A stretch of 43,516 bases of DNA from an uncultured bacterium (GCA_905215855.1 CAJMRT010000011.1:1-43516), one strand, 5' to 3'. Positions 1 to 9,342 are shown, counted from the stretch's first letter. Numbers and translations are program-made. The notes: generated by a model from the letters alone, not told the origin.

Positions 1-34
1 ATATGGGTTTCAAAACCCGCAACTAATTCGTAAC

Positions 35-1489
35 TCACAGCTTAACACCCCACTTTGTATCCTTAAAGTTTTCAGCAGCAGCCTGCTGATATTTGTATGC
101 CGCATTAAGAATTTCAGCCTCGCCGAAGCTCTTGCCGATAAGCTGCATACCAATCGGCATACCCTTTGCGTTGAATCCGCACGGAACCGAAACACCGGGA
201 AGTCCTGCAATATTGACAGGTACAGTGCAGATATCCGTAAGATAGGTTTCAATCGGATCTGAAACAGCGTGTCCCTTTTCAAATGCTGTCATAGGAACAG
301 TAGGTGCAAGGATTAGATCGCACTTTTCAAATGCGTTGTTGAATGCCTTAACGATAGTGCCGCGAAGATTCTGAGCCTTTTTGTAATAAGCGTCATAGTA
401 GCCTGCGGAAAGCACATAGGTACCGAGGAGGATTCTGCGTTTAACCTCTTCGCCGAATCCCTCCGAACGGGTACGACAGACCATATCGTGAGTACCGTTG
501 TAATGCTCGGTTTTGTAACCGAAACGGATACCGTCATATCTGCCGAGGTTTGAAGACGCCTCGGCACAGGCGATGATATAGTAAACAGGAAGGGCAAATT
601 TGAGTTCTGGCAGGTCAAAGTAAACAATCTCTGCGCCCATTGACTTGTAGATATCGGCAGCCTTTAAGACAGCCTCTTTTACATCGTCACGGACACCCTC
701 AAGATATTCCTTTGCAATACCGATTTTCATACCCTTGATGTCATTGTTGAGTTTTGAATAAGTGTCACCAACAAAGCCCTTTGAGGTTGAATCTTTTTCA
801 TCTCTCTTTGAAATTGCATCAAAAACAATTGCAGCGTCCTCAACAGACTTTGTAATCGGTCCAATCTGGTCAAGTGAACTTGCATATGCGATAAGTCCGT
901 AACGGGAAACCGCACCGTAAGTAGGTTTAAGACCTACAATACCGCAGAATGATGCCGGCTGACGGATTGATCCGCCTGTATCGGAACCAAGACCGTAAGC
1001 GGCAATGTTTGCGCCTACCGCACTTGCAACACCGCCTGATGAACCGCCTGAAACATAGTTTGAATCAAACGGATTCATTGCACCGCCAAAGTATGATGTT
1101 TCGCATGAAGAGCCCATTGCGAACTCGTCCATATTAGTCTTGCCGAGCATAACTGCGTTTTCGCCTGCAAGAGTTTCCCAAACGGTTGCGTTATAAATCG
1201 GCTTATAGCCTGTGAGAATTTTTGAACAACAGGTTGTTTCAATTCCCTTTGTTGAAATATTGTCCTTGAGCGTCATCGGAACACCCTCGAGCATACCGAT
1301 TTCCTCGCCGGAGGCAATTTTTCTGTCAACAGCCTCGGCAGTTTTCAGAGCCTCCTCGCCTGTTACATTAACATATGCGTTAAGCTCGCCGTCAGCCTTT
1401 TCGATTTCATCAAGATAGCTTTTTGTAAGCTCGGTACATGAACACTCTTTTGACACAAGCATTTCATGAATTTTTTCAATAGAACCCAT
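35..1489 (-). CDS. gatA: Asp-tRNA(Asn)/Glu-tRNA(Gln) amidotransferase subunit A
   Basis: Glutaminase subunit of GatCAB, which converts mischarged Asp-tRNA(Asn) or Glu-tRNA(Gln) to the amidated form in the cytoplasm. The 484 residues match the usual family length. The amidase-signature triad is visible: Lys75 in PMTLKDN, Ser150 in SGGSSGG and nucleophile Ser174 in DTGGSIR. The ATG has an AAGGCGG ribosome-binding site and lies 12 nt after gatC. Transcription runs toward the window edge, where gatB would be expected but is not visible. Identification is by strong family motifs. Confidence 0.97.
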   Translation of the reverse strand: MGSIEKIHEMLVSKECSCTELTKSYLDEIEKADGELNAYVNVTGEEALKTAEAVDRKIASGEEIGMLEGVPMTLKDNISTKGIETTCCSKILTGYKPIYNATVWETLAGENAVMLGKTNMDEFAMGSSCETSYFGGAMNPFDSNYVSGGSSGGVASAVGANIAAYGLGSDTGGSIRQPASFCGIVGLKPTYGAVSRYGLIAYASSLDQIGPITKSVEDAAIVFDAISKRDEKDSTSKGFVGDTYSKLNNDIKGMKIGIAKEYLEGVRDDVKEAVLKAADIYKSMGAEIVYFDLPELKFALPVYYIIACAEASSNLGRYDGIRFGYKTEHYNGTHDMVCRTRSEGFGEEVKRRILLGTYVLSAGYYDAYYKKAQNLRGTIVKAFNNAFEKCDLILAPTVPMTAFEKGHAVSDPIETYLTDICTVPVNIAGLPGVSVPCGFNAKGMPIGMQLIGKSFGEAEILNAAYKYQQAAAENFKDTKWGVKL

Positions 1490-1501
1490 TTTTACACCGC
1501 C

Positions 1502-1780
1502 TTACTCTCTGTTTCTTACAAGGAAGTGATCCTCTGCCTGCTCGGGAGCATTTGAAAGGATCTCCTTTGTATCGTAGGACTCAACAACCTCATCCTCACG
1601 AAAAACATTTGACAGATTGTTAATATCGTCAAACTCCTCGCCGTCTGTCGGAGCGTTATTGATTGTGTCGGCAAAATCTATGATTTCCTGCATTGACTTT
1701 GTAAGGCCGTCAAGCTCCTCTTCGGGAACAAAAAGCTTTGAAAGCAACGCAATGTTTTCAACATCTTCTCTTGTTACCAT
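1502..1780 (-). CDS. gatC: Asp-tRNA(Asn)/Glu-tRNA(Gln) amidotransferase subunit C
   Basis: Small GatC subunit (92 residues), which wraps around GatA and GatB and stabilises the complex. The N-terminus (REDVENIALLSKL) and the acidic loop with the pattern I-DFADTINN are typical of the family. It starts behind an AAAGGACGG site and is followed 12 nt later by gatA. It sits 89 nt after aspS with a terminator-like hairpin between them, so gatCA may depend on read-through from the aspS promoter. I see no separate promoter for it. Confidence 0.93.
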   Translation of the reverse strand: MVTREDVENIALLSKLFVPEEELDGLTKSMQEIIDFADTINNAPTDGEEFDDINNLSNVFREDEVVESYDTKEILSNAPEQAEDHFLVRNRE

Positions 1781-1805
1781 AAAAACCGTCCTTTTTAAAG
1801 AAAAT

Positions 1806-1836
1806 AGGGCAAGTCATATAATATATAACTCGCCCT
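1806..1836 (-). terminator. Hairpin between aspS and gatC
   Basis: On the minus strand a 9-bp stem (arms 1828-1836 and 1806-1814, one G-U pair) is followed by ATTTTCTTT. It reads as a moderate intrinsic terminator after aspS, probably partial because gatC follows at once in the same direction. Confidence 0.6.
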
Positions 1837-1869
1837 TTGAGTTTGAATATATGACTGCAAATGCAGTTT

Positions 1870-3618
1870 TTATCTTAATTTAATATGAACCTCACGGAGC
1901 TGCTGTTCTGTTACCTCACCCGGTGAACCGAGGAGAAGATCCTGAGCATTGGAGTTCATCGGGAATGCAATAACTTCTCTGATGTTCTCTTCCTCTGTAA
2001 GGAGCATAATCATACGGTCAACACCCGGAGCCATACCTGCGTGCGGCGGAGCACCGTACTGGAACGCATTGTAGAGTGCAGAGAACTTAGCCTTGAGGTC
2101 ATCCTCGCTGTAGCCTGCAAGCTCGAACGCTTTCTTCATAATTTCAATATCGTGGTTACGAACAGGGCCTGATGAAAGCTCTACACCGTTGCAAACGATA
2201 TCGTACTGATAAGCAAGAACCTCTTCGGGATCCTTGTTAAGAAGGCTGTCAAGACCGCCCTGTGGCATTGAGAAAGGATTGTGTGTGAAGATAATTTTAT
2301 TTGTTTCTTCATCTCTCTCAAACATCGGGAAGTCAACGATAAAGCACATTTCAAAACGGCTTGTATCGATAAGGTCAAGACGCTTTGCAACCTCTGTTCT
2401 GATCTGACCCGCAAGCTTTGGAGCTTCCTGAGCAGTATCGGCGATAAAGTAGATTACATCGCCTGCTTTTGAACCGTTACGGCTGATAAGTTCTTCACGG
2501 TCGCCCTCTTTAAGGAACTTGTCAATCGGACCGTCAAATGTGAGGTCATCTCTAACCTTAACATAGCCAAGGCCCTTCATACCGATTGAAAGAGCGAACT
2601 CCTCCATCTTCTTGAACCATTTCTTTGACTGACCTGCGGCATTCGGAACATTGATTGAACGAACTGTCTTTTTGCGGAACGGAGCAAAGTCTGTTTCCTC
2701 AAACATATCGCTGATTTCAACAATTACGAGCGGATTGCGGAGGTCAGGCTTGTCTGTACCGTACTTGAGCATACTCTCTGCATACGGAATACGGGCAAAC
2801 GGAGGCTTTGAAACCTCTTTATTTGAAAACTTCTTGAATGTTTCGTAAAGAACCTCTTCAGCAACAGCAAATACATCTTCCTGTGTTGCAAAAGCCATTT
2901 CAAAATCAAGCTGATAGAACTCACCCGGTGAACGGTCTGCACGGGCGTCCTCATCACGGAAGCAAGGTGCAATCTGGAAATACCTGTCAAAGCCTGACAC
3001 CATAAGGAGCTGTTTAAAAATCTGAGGAGCCTGTGGGAGAGCATAGAATCTGCCCTTGTGCTTTCTGCTCGGGATAAGGTAGTCACGAGCGCCCTCCGGA
3101 GATGAAGTTGAAAGGATAGGAGTCTGAATCTCCGTAAAGCCCATTTCGTTCATCTTGTTGCGCAGAAATGTGATAATCTGCGAACGAATCATAATATTAT
3201 TGTGAACCTTCGGGTTACGGAGGTCAAGAAAACGATATTTAAGTCTTACTTCTTCATTGGTGTTTGTAGAAGTTGCAACCTCAAACGGAAGAACATTCTT
3301 ACACTTACCGAGAACCTTGATATCCTCCGTGTGAACTTCAACGAAACCTGTTGCAATCTTCTTGTTGATTGTTTCTTCGTCACGCTTAACAACAGTACCG
3401 CTGAGAGTTACTGTACATTCCTTGTTGATATTCTTAAGAAGTTCATCGTTGTGAACAACAACCTGAAGCACACCGTACTGATCACGGATATCAAGGAACA
3501 TTACACCGCCGTGGTCACGGATATTTTCAACCCAGCCCGCAACTCTGACCTGCTGTCCGATATTTTCTTCTCTTAACTCACCGCAGGTGACTGTGCGGTA
3601 TTCATTAGCTTTTATCAT
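1870..3618 (-). CDS. aspS: Aspartyl-tRNA synthetase
   Basis: Class II synthetase that charges tRNA(Asp), and in organisms using GatCAB often also tRNA(Asn). The 582 residues fit the bacterial type: an N-terminal OB fold (about residues 1-105), a catalytic core with class II motif 2 (FRDEDARADRSPGEF, about 217-231), the bacterial GAD insertion, and motif 3 (GMAPGVDR, about 529). The ATG start follows GAAAGG and a consensus promoter. Linkage to gatC-gatA suggests a non-discriminating enzyme that feeds the amidotransferase; this is inference from context and is not decided by visible residues. Confidence 0.97.
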   Translation of the reverse strand: MIKANEYRTVTCGELREENIGQQVRVAGWVENIRDHGGVMFLDIRDQYGVLQVVVHNDELLKNINKECTVTLSGTVVKRDEETINKKIATGFVEVHTEDIKVLGKCKNVLPFEVATSTNTNEEVRLKYRFLDLRNPKVHNNIMIRSQIITFLRNKMNEMGFTEIQTPILSTSSPEGARDYLIPSRKHKGRFYALPQAPQIFKQLLMVSGFDRYFQIAPCFRDEDARADRSPGEFYQLDFEMAFATQEDVFAVAEEVLYETFKKFSNKEVSKPPFARIPYAESMLKYGTDKPDLRNPLVIVEISDMFEETDFAPFRKKTVRSINVPNAAGQSKKWFKKMEEFALSIGMKGLGYVKVRDDLTFDGPIDKFLKEGDREELISRNGSKAGDVIYFIADTAQEAPKLAGQIRTEVAKRLDLIDTSRFEMCFIVDFPMFERDEETNKIIFTHNPFSMPQGGLDSLLNKDPEEVLAYQYDIVCNGVELSSGPVRNHDIEIMKKAFELAGYSEDDLKAKFSALYNAFQYGAPPHAGMAPGVDRMIMLLTEEENIREVIAFPMNSNAQDLLLGSPGEVTEQQLREVHIKLR

Positions 3619-3682
3619 TACTGTAACTATCCTTTCACAGATATTTTGCCTGTCAGCCTATTTATTTAGCCTATTCTTCTGT

Positions 3683-3711
3683 ATTATAACACAATTGCTG
3701 TATTCAATCAA
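3683..3711 (-). promoter_or_regulatory. Promoter of aspS
   Basis: Minus-strand -35 TTGATT (3706-3711), 17-nt spacer, -10 TATAAT (3683-3688), placed about 65 nt before the aspS start. No T-box specifier/antiterminator structure is apparent in the short leader. Confidence 0.8.
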
Positions 3712-3753
3712 TATTTTACAAAAGATTTTTTGAGCATACGGCAAAATATTCCG

Positions 3754-6700
3754 TTATTCAACGCTTTTAAGGCTTTCAACCATATTAACGGCTTTAATCT
3801 TAAAGCTCATAACCGCATTTACAAGAAGCGAGAACAGGAATGTCAGCCCTGCCGCATAGAGGTATGAAGTGAAATAAATATCTCTTCCAAACATAACGTT
3901 GTCAACCTCAACCGTCTGAATGATGAAACCTGTCAAAAGATTTCCGAGAAACAGACCTACGATAATTCCGAGGAGGGTCAGAATTATGTTCTCTTTGTAA
4001 ATGAATGATGAAGTTTCGCGGTTGTAGAATCCGAGAACCTTAAAGGTTGCAATTTCACGGACACGCTCGGCAATGTTGATATTAGTCAGGTTGTAGAGTA
4101 CAACAAAGGCAAGTGCCGCTGCGCAGATTATCATAACCGTAACAACCATATCAAGAGAGTTGAGCATATTTCTAAATTCGTTTAAGCTTGACGCAATGTA
4201 GCTTACCGCCGCAATTTTATCATCTGATAAAACCTGTGAACCGAATTTGTCGCAGGCGGAATCCGAGGTATCTTTGAGTGCGACATCAGCCATATTATAG
4301 GTGCAGTCACTGCCGAACAAGCTCTTATAAGCGGTTGGCGTCATATAAACAAAATTGTAAATGTACTGTTCAAAAATTCCGCTGACCTTGACCTCTGCCT
4401 TTTTGCCGTCAACATTCAGTGTGATTTTATCGCCTGTTTTTATTCCAAGCTCACTGCACATTTTTTCGCTGAGCATTACTCCGCTGTCCGAAAGCTTGAG
4501 TTCTTCTTTGCCCTTTCTTGTATGCAGAGAAACAATTTCGTCAAACTTTTCGGGATTCTGCGGTACAACAAGATTTGTGTCGCTGTCCTTAACCTTACTG
4601 CCGTGTGTTACCGTACATTCCTGCTGTGAAACAAGCATTGAGTGTTTGACATTGCTGTTTTTATCAAGTGTATCAGTCAGAAATGAAAGATTGTCGGCAC
4701 TTCCGCTGTCTTTAGGAACAACAACGGCATCGTATTTATAGATTGTTTCAAACTGATCGTGTGTCATCGGTTCAAAGCTGTTGAGCAAACCGAATGCGGC
4801 AACAATCAGAGCCGTACAGCCTGCCACACCGATAACAGTCATACAAAGTCTTACCTTGTATCTGAACAGATTTCTTGCGGTCAGCTTTGAGTTAAAGCTC
4901 ATATGTGACCACAACGGTTTTATGCGTTCAAGCAAAATTCTCTTGCCCGCCTTTGGTGCTTTCGGCCGCATAACAGCCGCAGGCTTTTCGTGCAGAGATT
5001 TAGCACACACTACAACCGACACAACAACCGTGCAGACAACTGCGGCAACAATTCCGAAAATTATGCTTGTATAGTCTGGTATCAGCGTTATATCGCCGAT
5101 GTAGTACATAATTTTGTAAGCATCATAAATTACAAACGGCAAGGTGAAAATGCCGATTAAAATACCGATTACACTTCCGATAACAGCCGCAAGCAACGAG
5201 TAGATTACAAACTTCATTACAATGCTTGTGTTGCTGTAGCCGAGTGCTTTCAGCGTTCCGATTTCGGTACGCTTTTCCTCAATAAGTCTTGTCATTGTGG
5301 TTACGCAGACAAGCACCGCTACGAGCAGGAAGAATACTGGAAATACCGTTGCAACAGCGCCGAGTCTGTCAGCATTTGACGAAAATGTTGAGTAACCCGG
5401 GTTGTCACTTCTGTCGAAGACATACCACTTTGGTTCTGTAAGAGAATTAATTTCTTCCTCTGCATCTTTGATTTTATCCTCTGCCTTTTTGAATTCTTCA
5501 TCGGCTTTTTTAACACCGTCATCGTATTCTGTCTGTGCATCGGAGAGTTTTTTCTCGCCGTTTTTCTTTTCCTCGGCAAGCTTTGCAACACCGCTGTCAT
5601 ACTCGCTCTGAGCGTCATTCAGCTTGCTTTCTGCCGAATCAAGCTGTGCCTGACCGTCTGCCGACTGTTGTGCAAGTTCTGCTTTTGCGGCATCAAGCTG
5701 TGTTCTTCCGCTTGAAATCTGTGAATATGCGTAGTCAAGCTGAGCCTGTCCCTCACTCTTTTTCTGTTCAAAAAGAGCCTTGCTTTCGGAAAGTCGGCTT
5801 TCGCTTTCTTCAAGCTGTGCCTTTGCGGAATCGTATGTTGCGTTGAGTTCGTCAAGCTTCTGCTGAGCCTGTTCAAGCTGTGCGTTCAAAACAGCAAGCG
5901 TTTCTTCATCGGTTGTCTGACTGATTTGATTCTGCAAAGCCGAAACAGCGTCCTCAGCCTGACTTATTCCTGCCAAAAGCTGTGGTTCCTGTTCGGTTTG
6001 AAATGTATCCTTTGCCGACTGCAGCTGATATTCCGCATTTTCAATTTCAGCCTGTGATTTTGAAATTTCTTTATCAAATTCTGCTTTTGAAGAATTATAC
6101 TGTTTTTCGGCAGAATTAAGCTGACTTTCCTTTTCGGCAATCTGAGCCTGTGCATTGGCAATTTTTGTGTTATATTCATTACGTGAATTTTCAAGCTGTG
6201 TCTTGCCGTCCTCAATCTGCTGTTTTGCCGAATCAAGTTTTTTCTGTGCATCATCGGTCTTGGTTTTCAGCTCTTTTTTGCCGTCATCAATCGCCGTCTT
6301 TGCATCGGCAAGCTTCTTTTCGGTTTTTTCTTTATTGTCCGAATACTCCTGTTTTGCATCTGCAAGGTCGCTCTTAGCCTTGTCGATAACCTCAACCGTA
6401 AAGCTGTTGCTCCTGTCCTCTCCCACCTTTTCAAAATCGGCGGCTTTATTCTCTATGGCATTATCATAATCGTCCGTGTATGCCGGGAATTTATCCGAAA
6501 TATCGGTTTTTACATAAAGCTCCGTGTAGCGTTCAAAGGCGAAATCTTCGGGGCAAATGTAGAAATAGTCCGAGATTTTTCCGTTACCGACCGTCGTAGT
6601 TCCTCGCTGATATGCTATGTAAAGAGGTGACTGTACAAGACCGACCACCGTGTATTCAAGGGTTTTAAGTTCGGTTGAAGTATCTGTATCGCCCGTCTGT

Positions 6701-7173
6701 TTTGCAAATCTGATTTTGTCGCCGATTTTATAACCCTCTGCCGTGAACGAGCTTGAATCGGCTGCAATTTCACCCGACTTTTCGGGAAGTCTGCCTTCCG
6801 TCAAAACAAGCTTGTTCTGAACGGAATTATCACCGTATTTTTCGGGAAGCGCAATGACTCTCATAGTCCTGCCGCCGCTGTCGGCATCGGTCTGAACATC
6901 GCAGAAATATGACGGCATAACAGAGGTTACTCCGTCCGTATTTTTTACCGCCTTTATGTCGTCCTCGTCAAATCCGACCGTTGACACAAGTCGGTAATCC
7001 ATAAGCTCCTGCTCGTCCGTGTAGGTTCTTGCAAGATTGTACATTGACGGAACCGTTGCCTTTATTCCGGCAAAAAATCCCACTCCGAGGGCGATAATCG
7101 CCATAATTGAGATAAATCTTGCCTTTGTATTTTTAATTTCTCTGAATGTGTTTTTTATCAAGGATTTAGTCAT
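3754..7173 (-). CDS. FtsX/MacB-type ABC transporter permease with long coiled-coil insert
   Basis: Large permease (1139 residues) of a cell-envelope ABC exporter. An N-terminal membrane segment (about 18-40) is followed by an extracellular MacB-like domain, then about 300 residues (roughly 265-590) of Glu/Lys/Gln/Ala-rich heptads of the A-Q-L-D-S-A-K type that should form a long antiparallel coiled coil. A first FtsX three-helix bundle follows (about 615-740), then a conserved RNLFRYKVRLCMTVIG segment, a second extracellular domain and a C-terminal FtsX bundle (about 1000-1130). It has a GGAGGTG site and is co-transcribed with the ATPase gene upstream. The substrate is unknown; lipid or peptide export and peptidoglycan-hydrolase control are both known for this superfamily. 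Confidence 0.9.
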   Translation of the reverse strand: MTKSLIKNTFREIKNTKARFISIMAIIALGVGFFAGIKATVPSMYNLARTYTDEQELMDYRLVSTVGFDEDDIKAVKNTDGVTSVMPSYFCDVQTDADSGGRTMRVIALPEKYGDNSVQNKLVLTEGRLPEKSGEIAADSSSFTAEGYKIGDKIRFAKQTGDTDTSTELKTLEYTVVGLVQSPLYIAYQRGTTTVGNGKISDYFYICPEDFAFERYTELYVKTDISDKFPAYTDDYDNAIENKAADFEKVGEDRSNSFTVEVIDKAKSDLADAKQEYSDNKEKTEKKLADAKTAIDDGKKELKTKTDDAQKKLDSAKQQIEDGKTQLENSRNEYNTKIANAQAQIAEKESQLNSAEKQYNSSKAEFDKEISKSQAEIENAEYQLQSAKDTFQTEQEPQLLAGISQAEDAVSALQNQISQTTDEETLAVLNAQLEQAQQKLDELNATYDSAKAQLEESESRLSESKALFEQKKSEGQAQLDYAYSQISSGRTQLDAAKAELAQQSADGQAQLDSAESKLNDAQSEYDSGVAKLAEEKKNGEKKLSDAQTEYDDGVKKADEEFKKAEDKIKDAEEEINSLTEPKWYVFDRSDNPGYSTFSSNADRLGAVATVFPVFFLLVAVLVCVTTMTRLIEEKRTEIGTLKALGYSNTSIVMKFVIYSLLAAVIGSVIGILIGIFTLPFVIYDAYKIMYYIGDITLIPDYTSIIFGIVAAVVCTVVVSVVVCAKSLHEKPAAVMRPKAPKAGKRILLERIKPLWSHMSFNSKLTARNLFRYKVRLCMTVIGVAGCTALIVAAFGLLNSFEPMTHDQFETIYKYDAVVVPKDSGSADNLSFLTDTLDKNSNVKHSMLVSQQECTVTHGSKVKDSDTNLVVPQNPEKFDEIVSLHTRKGKEELKLSDSGVMLSEKMCSELGIKTGDKITLNVDGKKAEVKVSGIFEQYIYNFVYMTPTAYKSLFGSDCTYNMADVALKDTSDSACDKFGSQVLSDDKIAAVSYIASSLNEFRNMLNSLDMVVTVMIICAAALAFVVLYNLTNINIAERVREIATFKVLGFYNRETSSFIYKENIILTLLGIIVGLFLGNLLTGFIIQTVEVDNVMFGRDIYFTSYLYAAGLTFLFSLLVNAVMSFKIKAVNMVESLKSVE

Positions 7174-7195
7174 TGTGACACCTCCTTTTCATTTT

Positions 7196-7897
7196 TTACC
7201 ACTCAATTTCTTCAACATTTTTCGGATTTTCATTGTAAATATCTTCAACAATTTTTCCGCTTTTCATTCTTATAATGTGATCCGCCATCGGTGTTATTGC
7301 TCCGTTGTGAGTGATGAGAACAACGGTCATTTTGTCTTTACGGCAGGTTTCCTGCAACAATTTCAGAATCTGTCTGCCCGTGTTGTAGTCAAGCGCACCT
7401 GTCGGTTCGTCACAAAGCAAAAGCTTCGGTCTTTTGGCGAGCGCTCTTGCGATTGAAACTCTCTGCTGTTCACCGCCCGAAAGCTGTGCGGGGAAGTTGT
7501 TTGCCCTTTCAAGCAAGCCCACGCTGTCAAGAGCAGTTTCGCTGTCAAGAGGATTACTGCAAATCTGAGCGGCAAGCTCAACATTTTCCTTTGCCGTAAG
7601 GTTATGAACAAGGTTGTAGAACTGAAACACAAAGCCTATGTCGTGCCGTCTGTACTCGATAAGCTGTTTGTCCTTAAATTTGCTTATATCCTTTCCGCCG
7701 ACAATGATTTCGCCCTCGGAACAGCTGTCCATTCCGCCGAGAATATTCAGAACGGTTGTTTTGCCTGCACCGGATGCACCGACTACAATTGCAAACTCGC
7801 CCTTCTCAACCTTGAACGAAATGCCGTCAACCGCATTGATGACAATCTCACCCGTTTTGTATCTTTTGTAAACATTATTAAATTCTACAAGGCTCAT
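7196..7897 (-). CDS. ABC transporter ATP-binding protein (MacB/LolD-type)
   Basis: ATPase partner of the FtsX-type permease 22 nt downstream. All nucleotide-binding motifs are present in 233 residues: Walker A GASGAGKTT (about 40-48), Q-loop in FVFQFYNL, signature LSGGEQQR (140-147), Walker B LLLCDEPTGALD and the H-loop ITHN. The subfamily resembles LolD/MacB/BceA-type ATPases, which drive mechanotransmission rather than transport through a channel. No two-component system of the BceRS type lies beside it. The start is ATG with a GGGTGAT site. Confidence 0.93.
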   Translation of the reverse strand: MSLVEFNNVYKRYKTGEIVINAVDGISFKVEKGEFAIVVGASGAGKTTVLNILGGMDSCSEGEIIVGGKDISKFKDKQLIEYRRHDIGFVFQFYNLVHNLTAKENVELAAQICSNPLDSETALDSVGLLERANNFPAQLSGGEQQRVSIARALAKRPKLLLCDEPTGALDYNTGRQILKLLQETCRKDKMTVVLITHNGAITPMADHIIRMKSGKIVEDIYNENPKNVEEIEW

Positions 7898-7953
7898 AAA
7901 ATCACCCTTTTCATATGTTTCTTACAGAAAAAATCACTGTGCTTTGCATACTA

Positions 7954-7982
7954 ATTATACCAAATTAACACCGCAATATCAA
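7954..7982 (-). promoter_or_regulatory. Promoter of the ABC exporter operon
   Basis: Minus-strand -35 TTGATA (7977-7982), 17-nt spacer, -10 TATAAT (7954-7959), about 57 nt before the ATPase start. Confidence 0.75.
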
Positions 7983-8043
7983 CAGAAATCTTACCGTATT
8001 CGTCATCTGTATGTACAATATTTTGAAATTATACATATAAAAA

Positions 8044-8071
8044 CAGCAGAGGTCACACTAAACCTCCGCTG
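8044..8071 (-). terminator. Terminator of the uracil-DNA glycosylase gene
   Basis: Ten-base-pair stem (8062-8071 with 8044-8053, one G-U pair) followed on the minus strand by TTTTTATATG, a few bases after the stop codon. Confidence 0.75.
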
Positions 8072-8078
8072 CAAAAAA

Positions 8079-8654
8079 TTATTCATATGTACGGTCACAG
8101 ACCTCGTTGATTTTATCACGAAGCTTTAAGAAATCGTCAAAAGCGTCGGGCTTTCTGCGCGGATCACGCAAAATTGCCGCAGGATGAAGCATTGCCATCA
8201 TAAGCACACCGTTTTTCTCAATCCACTGACCGTGTTCCTTTGTGATTTTGATATCCGATTTAATAAGCCTTGCCGCCGCAATTCTGCCGAGACAGACAAT
8301 GATTTTCGGCTTGATCATTCTCACCTGTGTTCTGAGCCACTCAATGCACATTTCCTGTTCTTCGGGCTTTGGGTCACGGTTCTTCGGCGGACGGCACTTT
8401 ACCATATTGGCAATGTAAATATTCTTGTTTCTGTCAAGGTCAACAGCCGCAAGCATTTTGTCAAGCAGTTTGCCTGCTCTGCCGACAAACGGTTCGCCTT
8501 GAAGATCCTCGTTTTCGCCCGGACCTTCACCGATGAACATAACCTCTGCATTTTCGTTGCCGACGCCCACAACAACATTTGTGCGGGTTTCGCAGAGTTC
8601 ACACCTGTGACAGTTTTCACAAGCCGATTTTAATTCTTCCCAGGTATTATACAT
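8079..8654 (-). CDS. Uracil-DNA glycosylase, family 4 (4Fe-4S)
   Basis: Base-excision repair enzyme that removes uracil from DNA. It shows the family 4 motif GEGPGENEDLQGEPFVGRAG (about 42-61) and the C-terminal HPAAILR motif. Cysteines near the N-terminus (C-x2-C-x2-C-x2-C at 12-21) and in KCRPP and MCIEWL can supply the four cluster ligands. I chose the ATG at 8654 because GGGAGAG lies 6 nt before it; a longer in-frame TTG start would consume that site. The length is then 191 residues, usual for the family. Confidence 0.92.
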   Translation of the reverse strand: MYNTWEELKSACENCHRCELCETRTNVVVGVGNENAEVMFIGEGPGENEDLQGEPFVGRAGKLLDKMLAAVDLDRNKNIYIANMVKCRPPKNRDPKPEEQEMCIEWLRTQVRMIKPKIIVCLGRIAAARLIKSDIKITKEHGQWIEKNGVLMMAMLHPAAILRDPRRKPDAFDDFLKLRDKINEVCDRTYE

Positions 8655-8696
8655 AATTTTCTCTCCCAAAATAAAGATTTAAATTTATCAAAAATG

Positions 8697-8725
8697 TTGA
8701 AATTCCAAGAATAAAGTAGTAAAAT
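8697..8725 (+). promoter_or_regulatory. Promoter of the PduL-like gene
   Basis: -35 TTGAAA (8697-8702), 17-nt spacer, -10 TAAAAT (8720-8725), about 48 nt before the chosen start codon. Confidence 0.7.
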
Positions 8726-8772
8726 AAACACGAAGCCGTACGGCGAATTCTAATTGAATGGTGGTACACAAA

Positions 8773-9342
8773 ATGAAAGTAATGGTTGAAACATCAGCGC
8801 ATCATGTTCATGTTACCAAAGAAACTCTTGAGGCTCTCTTTGGCAAGGGCGCTACTCTTACAAACAAAAAGAATCTTTCACAGCCCGGACAGTTTGCCTG
8901 TGTTGAAAAGGTAACTGTTGTAGGTCCGAAAAGTGAAATGAAAATGTCAATTCTCGGTCCCGAAAGAAGTGCAGATCAGGTTGAAATCTCTCTTACAGAC
9001 GCTCGTAAGCTCGGCATTGCCGCTCCTGTCAGAGAATCAGGCGATATTGCAGGCACACCAGGCTGCAAGCTTGTCGGTCCCGAGGGCGAGGTTGAAATCG
9101 AATGCGGTGTAATTGCCGCTAAAAGACACATTCACCTTGATCCGAAAACTGCCGAGGAGTTTGGTCTTAAAGACAAACAGCTCGTTTCGGTTAAGGTTGG
9201 CGAAAATACAGGCAGAGCAACAACATTCGGTGATGTTGTAATCAGAGTAAACGCAAACTACGCTCCTGCAATGCACATTGACACAGACGAATCAAATGCC
9301 GCAGGTCTTGGCGGTACGGTTGACGGCGAAATCATCGCATAA
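8773..9342 (+). CDS. pduL: Phosphate propanoyltransferase / phosphotransacetylase, PduL family
   Basis: Interconverts acyl-CoA and acyl-phosphate, a step toward acetate or propionate and ATP. It has the two-lobed PduL architecture with zinc-binding histidine motifs SAHHVHV (about 8-14) and AAKRHIHLD in the second half, and it lacks the usual N-terminal microcompartment-targeting helix. About 189 residues from the ATG at 8773, chosen because the conserved MKVMVETSAHHVHV begins there and GGTGGT precedes it; an ATG 15 nt upstream is possible. No shell-protein genes are nearby, so it is probably a free cytoplasmic phosphotransacetylase. Confidence 0.9.
   Translation: MKVMVETSAHHVHVTKETLEALFGKGATLTNKKNLSQPGQFACVEKVTVVGPKSEMKMSILGPERSADQVEISLTDARKLGIAAPVRESGDIAGTPGCKLVGPEGEVEIECGVIAAKRHIHLDPKTAEEFGLKDKQLVSVKVGENTGRATTFGDVVIRVNANYAPAMHIDTDESNAAGLGGTVDGEIIA

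Noticed and set aside
1800..1870. Riboswitch or T-box ahead of gatC
   Set aside because: Only a simple terminator-like hairpin is present and the space is too short for a T-box.
5619..6469. Overlapping frames in several phases within the permease coiled coil
   Set aside because: Repetitive heptad codons leave other frames open; none has a ribosome-binding site or recognisable domain.
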